64,000 nucleotides of DNA from Paludibacter jiangxiensis (GCA_945870155.1 CAMBSB010000002.1:29175-93174), one strand, 5' to 3'. Shown: positions 27,486 to 37,598, counted from the first letter of the stretch. The notes: generated from the letters alone by a model not told the origin. Program-made: numbers and translations.

Positions 27486-29390
27486 ATGAAGCCAACTATC
27501 ATAGACTTACTTAACTCGAGTGTAGAAAAATACGCAAGCAATCCTTTTCTTTGGGAGAAAAAAGAGAATGAATATGTATCTACAAGTTATTTAGAAACTA
27601 AACAACAGGCACATATAGTTGCAGCAGGTTTATTAAAATTAGGTGTAAAAAGAGGAGACAAAATAGCCTTATTATCAGAAGGAAGAAACGCCTGGATAAT
27701 TGGAGAATTAGGCATATTACATACTGGTGCAATTAATGTTCCTTTATCTATAAAACTTGAGGAAAGTAATGATTTAACTTTTAGAATTCTTCATTCTGAA
27801 GCTAAATATATTTTTGTTTCAGGTGGGCAATTAAGAAAGGTAAGACAAATTGCAAGCGAATTACCACAATTACAAAAAATCGTTGTTTTTGACGAACAAA
27901 TTGATTATGAGGGCAATGAAATCACATTGAAACAATTAATTGCTTGGGGAAAGGATTATTTACAAAAAAATCCAAACGTTGTAATTGAATGTGCTGCAAA
28001 AATTCAAGCGAATGATTTAGCCAATATTAGTTATACTTCAGGAACTACAGCCGACCCAAAGGGAATTATGCTTACACATAGAAATTACACCGCTAATGTA
28101 GAGCAAGCCTTAACTTTGATGACAATACCACCAACTTACCGCACATTAATTATACTTCCTCTCGACCATTGTTTTGCTCATGTAGCCGGTTTTTATAGCT
28201 TTATGGCTTCGGGCGCAAGTGTAGGCACAGTACAATCGGGAAAAACCGGACTAGAAACTTTAAAAAACATACCTATCAATATTAAGGAAATAAAACCTGA
28301 TTTGTTACTCAGCGTTCCTGCATTAGCCAAAAGTTTCAAAAAGAATATTGAAGGTGGAATCAGAGCAAAAGGACCGGTAATAAATTGGCTGTTTAATAGC
28401 GCATTAAATATGTCATATTCATACAATAAAGAAGGATTTAACAAGGCCAAAGGTCTGCAAATACTAAAAAAACCATTGCTCTTTTTATTTGATAAAATAT
28501 TGTTTAAAAAAGTAAGAGAGGGCTTTGGCGGTCAATTAAAATTTTTTATTGGTGGTGGTGCTTTGCTTGATATTGATTTACAAAGATTTTATTATGCCAT
28601 AGGAATGCCCATGTTTCAGGGATATGGTTTAAGCGAAGCAACACCTATTATATCGTCCAATGGCATGAAACGGCATAAATTAGGTTCATCAGGTTATTTG
28701 GTAACTCCTATGGAACTTAAAATTTGTGATAACGATGGAAAAGAATTGCCTAACTACGAAAAAGGTGAGATTGTAATTAAAGGCGAAAACGTAATGGCCG
28801 GATATTATAAAAACGATAAATCAACGCAGGAAACCATAAAAGATGGTTGGCTTTATACAGGAGATATGGGTTATATGGATAACGATGGTTATTTATATGT
28901 TGTTGGTCGATTTAAAAGTTTATTGATTTCGAGTGATGGCGAAAAATACAGCCCTGAAGGAATAGAAGAATCATTGGCTGATAATTCACATTTTATCGAT
29001 CAGGTAGTTTTGCATAATAATCAGGATGCATATACCACAGCCTTAGTTGTGGTAAATAAAGAAGCTTTGAAACGCTATGTAAATAGAAAAAAACCAACAT
29101 TAGATTGGAATGAAACTGAAGCTAAAGAAATAGCTCTCAATAAAATACAAAGAGAAATTAATGAATACCGCAAAGGTGGAAAGTTTGAAGGAATGTTTCC
29201 AGAGCGTTGGTTGCCATCAGCTATTGCTGTAATTGGTGAAGCTTTTACTGAACAAAATGGACTGGTAAATAGTACTATGAAAATAATCAGAGGAAAAGTT
29301 ACAGAACATTATGCTAACAGAATTGCAAAACTGTATGAATCGGGTGGAAAAGAAATTATTAATCAGGATAATATTAATGCTTTAAATTAA
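27486..29390 (+). CDS. Long-chain acyl-CoA synthetase (AMP-forming)
   Basis: A 634-residue ANL-superfamily enzyme. The P-loop is YTSGTTADPKGIMLTHRN, the core motif FQGYGLSEATPI, and the adenosine-ribose Asp lies in WLYTGDMGYMD followed by VVGRFKSLLISSDGEKYSPE. The C-terminal domain contains GLVNSTMKIIRGKV, the region of the catalytic Lys. It activates fatty acids to acyl-CoA with ATP for lipid synthesis or breakdown. A paralogue lies at 46393-48156. Confidence 0.88.
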   Translation: MKPTIIDLLNSSVEKYASNPFLWEKKENEYVSTSYLETKQQAHIVAAGLLKLGVKRGDKIALLSEGRNAWIIGELGILHTGAINVPLSIKLEESNDLTFRILHSEAKYIFVSGGQLRKVRQIASELPQLQKIVVFDEQIDYEGNEITLKQLIAWGKDYLQKNPNVVIECAAKIQANDLANISYTSGTTADPKGIMLTHRNYTANVEQALTLMTIPPTYRTLIILPLDHCFAHVAGFYSFMASGASVGTVQSGKTGLETLKNIPINIKEIKPDLLLSVPALAKSFKKNIEGGIRAKGPVINWLFNSALNMSYSYNKEGFNKAKGLQILKKPLLFLFDKILFKKVREGFGGQLKFFIGGGALLDIDLQRFYYAIGMPMFQGYGLSEATPIISSNGMKRHKLGSSGYLVTPMELKICDNDGKELPNYEKGEIVIKGENVMAGYYKNDKSTQETIKDGWLYTGDMGYMDNDGYLYVVGRFKSLLISSDGEKYSPEGIEESLADNSHFIDQVVLHNNQDAYTTALVVVNKEALKRYVNRKKPTLDWNETEAKEIALNKIQREINEYRKGGKFEGMFPERWLPSAIAVIGEAFTEQNGLVNSTMKIIRGKVTEHYANRIAKLYESGGKEIINQDNINALN

Positions 29391-29509
29391 CAATAAGAAT
29401 TGATTGTTAAAGAGAAAGCTTACATTCAAAAATATAAGTTGTACTTGAACATTTAATAATTTTGATTGTTTAAAAGAAGATATTAATTAAACTTTTTAAA
29501 ATAATATAT

Positions 29510-30046
29510 ATGAAAAAAAATTCATTATTAATAATTGTATTTATTTGTATAGCAATTAGTTTGAAATCACAAAGCTCTACAAAACAAGACATTAAATTAG
29601 GTTTGATATTCCAAAAAACCCAGAGTCTTTACCTTGAAAACGGAATAGGTGCTGATTATTCATCCGATTTTTTATTGAATAAACAAATTCATTTAAAAGC
29701 TAGTTATCTGTCAAGTAGATTCGGTAGTGCATTGGGCACAAATGCAATAAAGCAAGATAATATTATTGTTGGTGCTGATTGGAGATTTAGGCAAAATAAA
29801 GATTTGCAAATATTAGCCGGATTAAATGGAGGTGTTCTATTGGTTGATTATGAGAATAGTGTTTTTGATGTTCTTCCTAAATCAGCTACTTTTCTTTCGA
29901 TAGAAACCGGTTTGGTTTATAATTTCAAATTCCCGATATCAATTTCATTAACAGCGGGTTATAATTTAAAAAGTGGAAATGGTATTGATATACCCGGCAC
30001 TTTGTTTCCGGTTTTTTATAAGTTTGGTGTATTTTACAAGTTATAA
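29510..30046 (+). CDS. Exported beta-barrel-like protein of unknown function
   Basis: A 178-residue protein with a signal peptide (MKKNSLLIIVFICIAISLKS). The mature part shows alternating strands with Gly/aromatic turns and ends with an aromatic-rich strand (PVFYKFGVFYKL), as outer-membrane beta-barrels do. It lies 18 bases before the lipoprotein hydrolase gene, so the two are probably co-transcribed. Confidence 0.6.
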   Translation: MKKNSLLIIVFICIAISLKSQSSTKQDIKLGLIFQKTQSLYLENGIGADYSSDFLLNKQIHLKASYLSSRFGSALGTNAIKQDNIIVGADWRFRQNKDLQILAGLNGGVLLVDYENSVFDVLPKSATFLSIETGLVYNFKFPISISLTAGYNLKSGNGIDIPGTLFPVFYKFGVFYKL

Positions 30047-30064
30047 ATCTATAAATCAAAATTT

Positions 30065-31015
30065 ATGAATAAGCATATAATATATAGTATTGTTATTTTA
30101 CTTACAATTACTTTCGTATCATGTAATCCAACACCCGAAATTGAAGACTCAATGTTGGACAGTGGAAAAATTTCTTATGCATTACCCGATTCTTTAAATA
30201 GAAATCTGGTTTCGAGATACCTGGCTAATCCAACCAATGTTCAAAAAGAAACTCCGGTAATTATTGCAGCACATGGTTATACAGCTACAACTTTTGAGTG
30301 GGAAGAATTAAGAGCCTATGCCGATTCGGCAAAAACATTTTATGTTTCACAAGTTTTGTTGGGAGGACATGGACGTTCTTACGAAGATTTCAAAAAGGCA
30401 AGCTGGCAAGATTGGCAAAGTTCAATTATTGAAGAATATATAAAATTAAGCGACTTAGGATTTAAGAAAATATATTTAGCAGGATCTTCAACCGGAGCGC
30501 CGCTGATATTGCAAATGTTAAAATCGGAATTATTCTCAAAACACACAAATCCAAAAGGATTTTTCTTAGTGGATCCTATTGTTGTATCGTCGAATAAAAC
30601 TTTGACTTTAGTAGGGCTGTTAGGTCCGGTTTTAGGATATACAACTGTAGAACTTGACAATGGCGAAGTGGGCAAATGGTATGTTTACCGCCCACAGGAA
30701 ACATTGAAAGAACTAATGAAACTAATAGATTTAACCAGACGAGATTTAGAAAAAGGCATCACCGTTTCGGGAAATTTTTATATGAAAGTATATAAAAGCA
30801 GCATTGATGAAACTGCCGATCCGGTAAGTGCTGTAATGATTTACAAAGGGATAAAATACGAACCGTCATTAAACAAAAACATTGATATAGAAATGGTTGA
30901 TTCAAAGATACATGTATTTACCCGACTCAAAGGAAGACCTCAAATTAGCAATAAAGACAACGCGCTCCAACACAAAGCCTTTGCCGAAATGGAAGCAAAG
31001 ATGAAACAATTGTAG
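30065..31015 (+). CDS. Lipoprotein alpha/beta hydrolase
   Basis: A 316-residue protein with a lipobox ending TFVSC (Cys20), so it is membrane-anchored outside the cytoplasm. The alpha/beta-hydrolase fold shows an oxyanion-region AAHGYTATTFEWEE, the nucleophile elbow AGSSTGAP (G-x-S-x-G) and a following Asp segment FFLVDPIV. The catalytic His is probably in NALQHKAF near the C-terminus. It is likely an esterase or lipase; the substrate cannot be told. Confidence 0.7.
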   Translation: MNKHIIYSIVILLTITFVSCNPTPEIEDSMLDSGKISYALPDSLNRNLVSRYLANPTNVQKETPVIIAAHGYTATTFEWEELRAYADSAKTFYVSQVLLGGHGRSYEDFKKASWQDWQSSIIEEYIKLSDLGFKKIYLAGSSTGAPLILQMLKSELFSKHTNPKGFFLVDPIVVSSNKTLTLVGLLGPVLGYTTVELDNGEVGKWYVYRPQETLKELMKLIDLTRRDLEKGITVSGNFYMKVYKSSIDETADPVSAVMIYKGIKYEPSLNKNIDIEMVDSKIHVFTRLKGRPQISNKDNALQHKAFAEMEAKMKQL

Positions 31016-31042
31016 TAGGGTTTTAGGATTTGAAGATTAAAT

Positions 31043-31147
31043 ATAACTTTTCCAAGGTTTTAAACTTTGGAAAAGTTATTCAATCTAACCAATTAACTAA
31101 TTAACCAATCAACTAATTAACAAATCAACCAATTAACCAATCAACTA
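31043..31147. repeat. Hairpin followed by AACCAATTAACT-type repeats
   Basis: A perfect 13-bp stem (31043-31055 with 31067-31079) lies between convergent genes. It is followed by about 65 bases of degenerate units such as AACCAATTAACT and AACAAATC. The stem has no U-tract. It may act as a transcription end or be a dispersed repeat. Confidence 0.5.
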
Positions 31148-31623
31148 ACATCAATAAGCTTGCAAATTTTTTCAAGATAAACTGTATCTATTTGATCAAG
31201 AACATTATAGCTTTCACTATCAACATCTAAAACACCAATTACATTTTGATTTTGATCAAATATTGGCACAACAATTTCAGCTACAGAAAGGGAACTGCAG
31301 GCTATGTGTCCGGGAAATTTTTCAACATCGGGTACTAACAATGTCATAGCCTGTTTCCAGGCACTTCCACAAACTCCTTTTCCATATTTTATTCTGGTAC
31401 AAGCTATTGGTCCCTGAAAAGGTCCCAATACTAGCTCATCATTATCAACAAGATAAAACCCTACCCAAAACCAGCCAAAAGTTTCACGCAATGCAGCTGC
31501 CATATTCGCTAAATTGGCAACTAAGTTTTTTTCGTTAGCAACTAATGATTTTAATTGAGGGATTAATACCTCATATTTTTCCTCTTTCGATGAATTGTTA
31601 GAAATAATTAAGTTTTCAGCCAT
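31141..31623 (-). CDS. msrC: Free methionine-(R)-sulfoxide reductase, GAF-domain type
   Basis: A 160-residue single GAF domain of the fRMsr family. The sequence GPIACTRIKYGKGVCGSAWK carries Cys75 and Cys85, and FPGHIACSS carries Cys109, the three conserved redox cysteines of this family. ESYNVLD is the typical end of the domain. It reduces free methionine sulfoxide in the cytoplasm using thioredoxin, protecting against oxidation. It is monocistronic. Confidence 0.85.
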   Translation of the reverse strand: MAENLIISNNSSKEEKYEVLIPQLKSLVANEKNLVANLANMAAALRETFGWFWVGFYLVDNDELVLGPFQGPIACTRIKYGKGVCGSAWKQAMTLLVPDVEKFPGHIACSSLSVAEIVVPIFDQNQNVIGVLDVDSESYNVLDQIDTVYLEKICKLIDVS

Positions 31624-31840
31624 AATAAGTAATTTTTCGGCAAAGTTAAAGATTTATATAGTTTTACCAATAAAAAAATTCAAATCTACTTTTTCAAAAA
31701 AATGCATTTAACATTAATTTATCGTAAAACAATAAATAAATTTTGTTATTTGGAAAATTTTAGTTTACTTTGCGCTTATAATTTAATTTTTTCGATAAAA
31801 TAATTTTCAATTTACAAACTAAATAAAAAATTTTTTAAAC

Positions 31841-34657
31841 ATGAACAAAGGAATTTTTAAATCTGTAATTTTAAGCTTACTTTTTGCTTTTACAGTAAGT
31901 TTATCGGCTCAGCAAGCTCCCCCTGTTCCAATTGATCCCAAAGTAAGATATGGCAAATTGGAAAATGGTTTAACTTATTATATCAGAAACAATAACTTGC
32001 CTAAACAACGTGCCGAGTTTTATATTGCACAAAATGTAGGTGCTATTTTAGAAAATGACAATCAGAATGGATTAGCACACTTTTTAGAACACATGTGTTT
32101 TAATGGTACAAAAAATTTTCCTGACAAGGGAATAATTAATTATTTCGAAAAAATTGGCGTAAAATTTGGAGCTAATATCAACGCTTACACCTCGTTGGAC
32201 GAAACAGTCTATAATTTATCGGACGTACCAACAACACGCGAAACAATTATCGACAGTGCTTTACTTGTACTACACGATTGGTCAGGATTTGTATCTTTGC
32301 TTGATAAAGAAATTGATTCGGAACGTGGAGTTATACGCGAAGAATGGCGCACGGGTGCTGGTGCCGAACGACGTATGTGGAAAGAATCGAACATTCTAAA
32401 ATATCCGGGTTCGCAATATGCCAAACGTGATGTAATTGGTGATACTGCGGTAATTAATAATTTTACATACAAGACTTTACGTGATTATTACGAAAAATGG
32501 TATAGACCTGACCAACAGGCAATTCTTGTTGTAGGCGATGTTGATGTAGATAAAGTTGAAGCTAAAATTAAAGCTTTGTTTGCTGATATACCAAAAAAAA
32601 TTAATCCGGCAGAAAGAATTATTTATAAAATTGACGACAACACTGAACCAATTATTGCTTTGGTAAAAGATCCGGAAGCAAAAATGACACGCATAGAACT
32701 GGAATATAAGCATGATAAAATCCCGGCAGAATTAAAATTATCGATGAATGGGTACATGATTGGCATTGTAAATTCGCTAATATCTACTATGATGGGTAAC
32801 CGGTTCGACGAAATTACACAACAAGCTGATGCACCATTTGTGGGTGGTTATGCATATTATGGCGAATTGGTAAAATCGAAAGATGCATTTCAATTGTTGG
32901 CAGTGCCAAAAGAAGGTAATGAAATGGCCGGATTAAAAGCTTTATTGCTCGAAGGTGAAAAAATCAAAAGATTTGGTTTTACAAATTCAGAACTTGAACG
33001 TGCAAAAACTGATTTATTAAAAGGTATTGAAAAAGCATATAACGAAAGGAACAATCAGAAAAACAATGACTTAACCCGCGAATATGTTCGACATTTTTTG
33101 GATAATGAAGTAATTCCAGGCATTGAATGGGAATATCAAACTCTTCAAATGTTATTACCAAAAGTGAATGCTGATATGGTTAATCAGGTTGCAAAATCGT
33201 ATGTAACTGATAATAACTTAATTGTTTCATTCATGTCGCCCGACAAAGCTTCGGTAATTATACCTTCTAAACCAGAGATTCTTGCAGCTATTGCTGATGC
33301 TAAAAAAGCAGAATTAACTGCAAAAGCAGAAGAAAACATGAACAGAACATTGATTAGCAAAGCACCGAAAGCAGGAAAAGTAAAGAAAACATCTAAAAAT
33401 GATGTTTTTGGTACCACTGAATGGACATTAAGCAATGGTGTAAAAGTTGTATTTAAACCAACCACATTCAAGAAAGATGAAATTATGCTTTCTGCATTTA
33501 GTCAGGGTGGATTATCAATGATTAAGGATATAGCAGATTTACCATCGGCTACAATGGCAACCGGCATTGTAAGCAATAATGGATTAGGTGAATATTCACA
33601 AATTGAGTTGGGTAAAGTTTTGACCGGAAAAATTGCCAGTGTTACACCGATAATTGGAAGTTACGAAGAAGGATTTGATGGCAGTTCATCTGTTTCAGAT
33701 TTTGAAACTATGCTTCAATTGGTTTATCTGAATTTCACTGCTCCACGTAAAGACGATAACTCGTTTAAAGCTTTAATGAATATGTATCGTGCAAGCATGG
33801 CTAATAGTGCCAGCGACCCACGCAAAGCATTTGGCGACACAGTGAATATAATGATAAGCAATAAAAATGCCCGTACAGTATTAATGAATCTTCAAACCTT
33901 GGATTTAATTGATCAGGATAAGGCTATAGCCATTTTCAAACAAAGATTTGCTAATCCGGCTGATTTTACTTTTGTCTTTACTGGAAATATTGACCCTGCC
34001 GATGCGAAAACAGCAAAAGCAATTTGTACCTATTTGGGCGGATTAAAATCTAAAAAAGTAATCGAAAAATATACTGATAACAATGTTCGTAAGCCAAAGG
34101 GTGAAGTAAAAAATTATTTTACTAAAGAAATGAAGATAAATAAAGCTTCGAACCTGATAGTTTATAGTGCATCTCTACCATTCAACATTACAAATCGCAC
34201 GGCACTAACGGCAATAGGTAGCATATTGAATATTAGATATTTGGAAAGTATTCGTGAAAAAGAAGGAGGTTCGTATGGAGTAGGCGTAAGAGGTTCGATG
34301 AACAATACGCCTATAGATGAAGCTACTATTTTTATGCAATTTGACACTGATCCGGAAAAACAAGCTAAACTTATTGGAATAATCCATGCTGAAGTGAAAG
34401 AAATTGTTGCCAATGGTCCGCGTGTTGATGATCTACAAAAAGTAAAAGAAAATATGTTGAAAAAATTCAATGAAGATTTGGCTGAAAACGCTTGGTGGGA
34501 AAATGCAATTTTACGCTACTATCAGGATAAATTAAACTTGCTCACTGATTATAAAAAAGCTGTTGAAGCACTTACTCCTGAATTGATTCAAAAAACATTG
34601 AAAGATGTAACTGATCAAAAGAATATATTGGAAGTTGTAATGAAACCGGCAAAATAA
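31841..34657 (+). CDS. Exported M16-family zinc metallopeptidase
   Basis: A 938-residue protein with a signal peptide (cut near LSAQQ, residues 22-26). The inverted zinc motif HFLEH (His80, Glu83, His84) lies in the first M16 domain, with the third ligand expected in the downstream Glu-rich segment (DSERGVIREEW). Two further M16_C domains follow, and a C-terminal copy without the metal motif, as usual for pitrilysin-type proteases. It degrades peptides in the periplasm. It has a clear terminator. Confidence 0.9.
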   Translation: MNKGIFKSVILSLLFAFTVSLSAQQAPPVPIDPKVRYGKLENGLTYYIRNNNLPKQRAEFYIAQNVGAILENDNQNGLAHFLEHMCFNGTKNFPDKGIINYFEKIGVKFGANINAYTSLDETVYNLSDVPTTRETIIDSALLVLHDWSGFVSLLDKEIDSERGVIREEWRTGAGAERRMWKESNILKYPGSQYAKRDVIGDTAVINNFTYKTLRDYYEKWYRPDQQAILVVGDVDVDKVEAKIKALFADIPKKINPAERIIYKIDDNTEPIIALVKDPEAKMTRIELEYKHDKIPAELKLSMNGYMIGIVNSLISTMMGNRFDEITQQADAPFVGGYAYYGELVKSKDAFQLLAVPKEGNEMAGLKALLLEGEKIKRFGFTNSELERAKTDLLKGIEKAYNERNNQKNNDLTREYVRHFLDNEVIPGIEWEYQTLQMLLPKVNADMVNQVAKSYVTDNNLIVSFMSPDKASVIIPSKPEILAAIADAKKAELTAKAEENMNRTLISKAPKAGKVKKTSKNDVFGTTEWTLSNGVKVVFKPTTFKKDEIMLSAFSQGGLSMIKDIADLPSATMATGIVSNNGLGEYSQIELGKVLTGKIASVTPIIGSYEEGFDGSSSVSDFETMLQLVYLNFTAPRKDDNSFKALMNMYRASMANSASDPRKAFGDTVNIMISNKNARTVLMNLQTLDLIDQDKAIAIFKQRFANPADFTFVFTGNIDPADAKTAKAICTYLGGLKSKKVIEKYTDNNVRKPKGEVKNYFTKEMKINKASNLIVYSASLPFNITNRTALTAIGSILNIRYLESIREKEGGSYGVGVRGSMNNTPIDEATIFMQFDTDPEKQAKLIGIIHAEVKEIVANGPRVDDLQKVKENMLKKFNEDLAENAWWENAILRYYQDKLNLLTDYKKAVEALTPELIQKTLKDVTDQKNILEVVMKPAK

Positions 34658-34681
34658 ATCTATCAATATAGTATAAAAAGC

Positions 34682-34718
34682 GGGACAATTCTTAATTGAG
34701 TTGTCCCACTTTTTTTTC
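34682..34718 (+). terminator. Terminator after the M16 protease gene
   Basis: GGGACAA (34682-34688) pairs with TTGTCCC (34701-34707), followed by a long T-run. Confidence 0.85.
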
Positions 34719-34878
34719 CTAAAATTCGGTTCACATTTAGAAATTCTCTATAATCATAGTATGAATAAATAAAAGCAAAAAACAATAATTTTATGATTAT
34801 CAATAAGTCATACAATAATTAATGGAATTTCGGCTTTAAAAAGGCTGAAATAGGTTTTTAAAATCTAAGAAATAAGAT

Positions 34879-34886
34879 TACCTTTG
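34879..34886 (+). promoter_or_regulatory. Promoter of the amgK-rapZ gene
   Basis: TACCTTTG fits TAnnTTTG and lies 48 bases before the ATG at 34935. Confidence 0.5.
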
Positions 34887-34934
34887 TATTCATCACTATG
34901 CATAAGAAATGTATAATGAAAACAAATTAACCCC

Positions 34935-36362
34935 ATGAATGAATTAGAATCCTTATTTCGTCAATACACTAACGAAAAAATTTTATCAAAAGAAGAACTT
35001 TCAGCTTCAGGATCAAACCGCCGCTATTTTAGAATTGAGAGTAAAAAAAACTCTATTATTGGAGTTGAGGGGACTTCAATTGAGGAGAACAAAGCATTTA
35101 TCGAAATGTCTAATCATTTTGCAAAAAAAGCTTTACCCGTTCCACAAGTTTTAGCGCAAAGTGCTGATGACAAGTATTATATTCAGGAAGATTTAGGCGA
35201 CACATTACTTTTTGATTATATTGCTGATGGAAGAAAAACGGGCGTTTTTTGCGAAGCTGAAAAAGAGATGCTGCGCAAAACTATGCGTTTATTACCAGCT
35301 ATTCAAGTAAAAGGAGCTGAAGGTTTTGATTTCTCAGTTTGCTATCCTCAACCTGAATTCAACGAACGCTCCATTTTTTGGGATTTAAATTATTTCAAAT
35401 ATAGTTTTTTAAAATCTACAGGGCTCGAATTTCAGGAAAATCGATTGGAAGATGATTTTACTAAACTTTCAGAAATACTTTTACAGTCAAAATCAAATAC
35501 CTTTATGTATCGTGACTTTCAGAGTCGCAATGTGATGATAAAAGACGATGAGCCGTATTTTATTGATTTTCAAGGTGGAAGACGTGGACCCCTTTATTAC
35601 GATGTAGCATCCTTTTTATGGCAGGCTAAAGCACAGTATCGCGATGACCTGCGTGAAGAATTACTGCAAACTTATTTAGATGCATTGCAAGTTTTATTGC
35701 CAACTGATGAAGTGGATTTTAGAGAACAATTAAAACATTTTGTACTTTTTAGAACATTACAAGTACTTGGCGCTTATGGTTTTAGAGGTTATTTTGAAAA
35801 GAAACCACATTTTCTGCAAAGTATTCCTTATGCTTTAGAAAACCTGAGAGTAATATTAAGGAATGAATATTCGGAGTATCCCTATCTACTCGAAATTTTG
35901 AAAAAAATGACGGAATTAAAACAATTCCGTGAGGTTCAGGTTCGTAAACCCTTGGTAGTGAAAGTTTACAGTTTTTCGTATAAAAAAGGAATTCCAAATG
36001 ACGATTCAGGTAATGGAGGAGGCTTTGTATTCGATTGCAGGGCAGTTAACAACCCCGGAAAATATGAAAGGTATGCACATTCTACAGGCTTAGATGAGTC
36101 GGTAAAACAGTTTTTGGAAGAAGATGGTGAAATAATTCCTTTTTTAAAAAATGCTTTCGAACTGAGTGATGCTTCTGTGAAAAGATATATGGACAGGGGT
36201 TTTTCGAATTTGATGATTAGTTTTGGATGTACCGGAGGTCAACATCGATCGGTTTATTCTGCACAAAAATTTGCTGAACATATCAACGAAAAATTTGGAG
36301 TTGAAGTGCAACTTATTCACCGTGAGCAAAATAAAGAACAGAATTTTGCAGCTAAATATTAA
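34935..36362 (+). CDS. AmgK-like sugar kinase fused to a RapZ C-terminal domain
   Basis: A 475-residue two-domain protein. Residues 1 to about 335 form an aminoglycoside-phosphotransferase-type kinase with catalytic loop MYRDFQSRNVM (Asp194) and metal Asp211 in FIDFQGG, like AmgK, which phosphorylates the anomeric position of MurNAc and GlcNAc. Residues about 338-475 match the C-terminal domain of RapZ (YSFSYKKGIP, FDCRAVNNPG, GCTGGQHRSVY), which senses glucosamine-6-phosphate in enterobacteria. The MurU-like gene follows 150 bases later, supporting cell-wall sugar recycling. The RapZ part may sense an amino sugar and control the kinase; this is inference. Confidence 0.82.
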   Translation: MNELESLFRQYTNEKILSKEELSASGSNRRYFRIESKKNSIIGVEGTSIEENKAFIEMSNHFAKKALPVPQVLAQSADDKYYIQEDLGDTLLFDYIADGRKTGVFCEAEKEMLRKTMRLLPAIQVKGAEGFDFSVCYPQPEFNERSIFWDLNYFKYSFLKSTGLEFQENRLEDDFTKLSEILLQSKSNTFMYRDFQSRNVMIKDDEPYFIDFQGGRRGPLYYDVASFLWQAKAQYRDDLREELLQTYLDALQVLLPTDEVDFREQLKHFVLFRTLQVLGAYGFRGYFEKKPHFLQSIPYALENLRVILRNEYSEYPYLLEILKKMTELKQFREVQVRKPLVVKVYSFSYKKGIPNDDSGNGGGFVFDCRAVNNPGKYERYAHSTGLDESVKQFLEEDGEIIPFLKNAFELSDASVKRYMDRGFSNLMISFGCTGGQHRSVYSAQKFAEHINEKFGVEVQLIHREQNKEQNFAAKY

Positions 36363-36393
36363 ATTGCAACTATGAAATTCCTTAGCCCAAAAT

Positions 36394-36413
36394 ATCCCGA
36401 TAGCAATCGGGAT
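36394..36413. repeat. Small perfect hairpin ATCCCGAT/ATCGGGAT
   Basis: An eight-base stem with loop AGCA, with no U-tract. Its compact form resembles dispersed palindromes of Bacteroidota intergenic regions. It lies 50 bases before REP copy A. Confidence 0.5.
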
Positions 36414-36466
36414 TTGGACAGACAAGGAGATGATTTTAAATTAGTAAAAAACTTCATTACTCTTCA

Positions 36467-36495
36467 AATTCCCCCTTCAGGGGGTTAGGGGGCAG
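36467..36495 (-). repeat. REP-like sequence, copy A
   Basis: On the minus strand it reads CTGCCCCCTAACCCCCTGAA then GGGGG, nearly identical to copies at 41372 and 43020. The end forms a small CCCCC/GGGGG hairpin. It is GC-rich in an AT-rich setting. Confidence 0.75.
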
Positions 36496-36514
36496 ATATA
36501 AAAAATTTAAATAG

Positions 36515-37246
36515 ATGAAAGCAATGATATTTGCCGCCGGATTGGGCACAAGGTTAAAACCGCTTACTGATAATTTACCCAAAGCCCTTGTCCCAATTGC
36601 AGGAAAACCATTACTGGAACATATTATACTAAAATTAATAGCATCCGGTTTTGATGAAATCATTGTGAATGTGCACCATTTCCCGGATCAAATTATTGAT
36701 TTTCTGAAAGTTAATAACAATTTTGGAGTTCGAATTGAAGTTTCGGACGAAAGAGATTTATTGCTCGATACTGGTGGTGGCGTACGAAAAGCAGCCTGGT
36801 TTTTCGATGATAGCCAAGCATTTTTGGTACATAATGTTGATATCCTGTCTAATATTGATTTGAAAAGCTTATATAATCAACATCAAAGAACAAATTCATT
36901 GGCAACCTTGGTGGTAAGTGAGCGAAATACTTTTCGGTATCTGCTTTTTAACGATGATCTAATGTTAAAAGGTTGGATAAACGAGAAAACCTGCGAAACA
37001 AAACCAATAGATTTAAAAAAGCCTGAATTGTACAATAAACTAGCTTTTTCAGGCATTCAAGTGCTTTCGCCCCGCATTTTTGAACTCATGGACAGCTATG
37101 ATTCAAAGTTTCCTATAATGAATTTTTATCTGGCTCAAGCAAATAAGTCCTGCATTTCGGGCTTTATTCCGCAAAATTACAAGATGTTGGATGTGGGTAA
37201 ACTGGATATTTTGGATGAAGCAGAACGTTTTGTAAAAGAACTTTAG
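36515..37246 (+). CDS. MurU-like nucleotidyltransferase
   Basis: A 243-residue sugar-1-phosphate nucleotidyltransferase. It has the N-terminal signature AAGLGTRLKPLTDNLPKALV, the metal-binding Asp in LVHNVDILSN, and the LLDTGGGVRKA substrate segment of the MurU/GlmU-like group. After AmgK makes MurNAc-1-phosphate, MurU converts it to UDP-MurNAc, which bypasses de novo synthesis. The position directly after the kinase fusion supports this substrate; another NDP-sugar cannot be excluded. Confidence 0.78.
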   Translation: MKAMIFAAGLGTRLKPLTDNLPKALVPIAGKPLLEHIILKLIASGFDEIIVNVHHFPDQIIDFLKVNNNFGVRIEVSDERDLLLDTGGGVRKAAWFFDDSQAFLVHNVDILSNIDLKSLYNQHQRTNSLATLVVSERNTFRYLLFNDDLMLKGWINEKTCETKPIDLKKPELYNKLAFSGIQVLSPRIFELMDSYDSKFPIMNFYLAQANKSCISGFIPQNYKMLDVGKLDILDEAERFVKEL

Positions 37247-37321
37247 AATCAAAAACTTTTACTTTTTTAAAGGCAAACTATCAAAGAAACTTATATTGAA
37301 AATTGATTTGAAAATTTTAAT

Positions 37322-37594
37322 TTAAAACAAATCAGCATGTGTCCCTGTGCGAATAAAAGTTAATTCTTTTTTGTCTTCATTTTGCAACCATATTAACAAC
37401 CAATCTGCTTGAATATGACATTCCCAACAGTCGGTATAATCACCGGATAATTTATGGGGTCTATAGTTAGGTGGCAATCTTCCAGTTAGTTCAAGAATTT
37501 CGATTGATTTTTGCAGAAGTGTAAGATTATATTTTCGTTTTATGCAACGTTTATAATCTTTTTTAAAAGCACCTGTAAATGAAATGATATACAT
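37322..37594 (-). CDS. YafQ/RelE-family mRNA interferase toxin
   Basis: A 90-residue basic protein of the RelE superfamily, YafQ type. FTGAFKKDYKRCIKR is the N-terminal pattern, PPNYRPHKLSGDYTDCWECH and DWLLIW the core, and FIRTGTHADLF the C-terminus with the conserved His. YafQ toxins cut mRNA in the ribosome. Its gene follows the antitoxin gene by four bases, the usual arrangement. Confidence 0.85.
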   Translation of the reverse strand: MYIISFTGAFKKDYKRCIKRKYNLTLLQKSIEILELTGRLPPNYRPHKLSGDYTDCWECHIQADWLLIWLQNEDKKELTFIRTGTHADLF

Positions 37595-37598
37595 AAGC

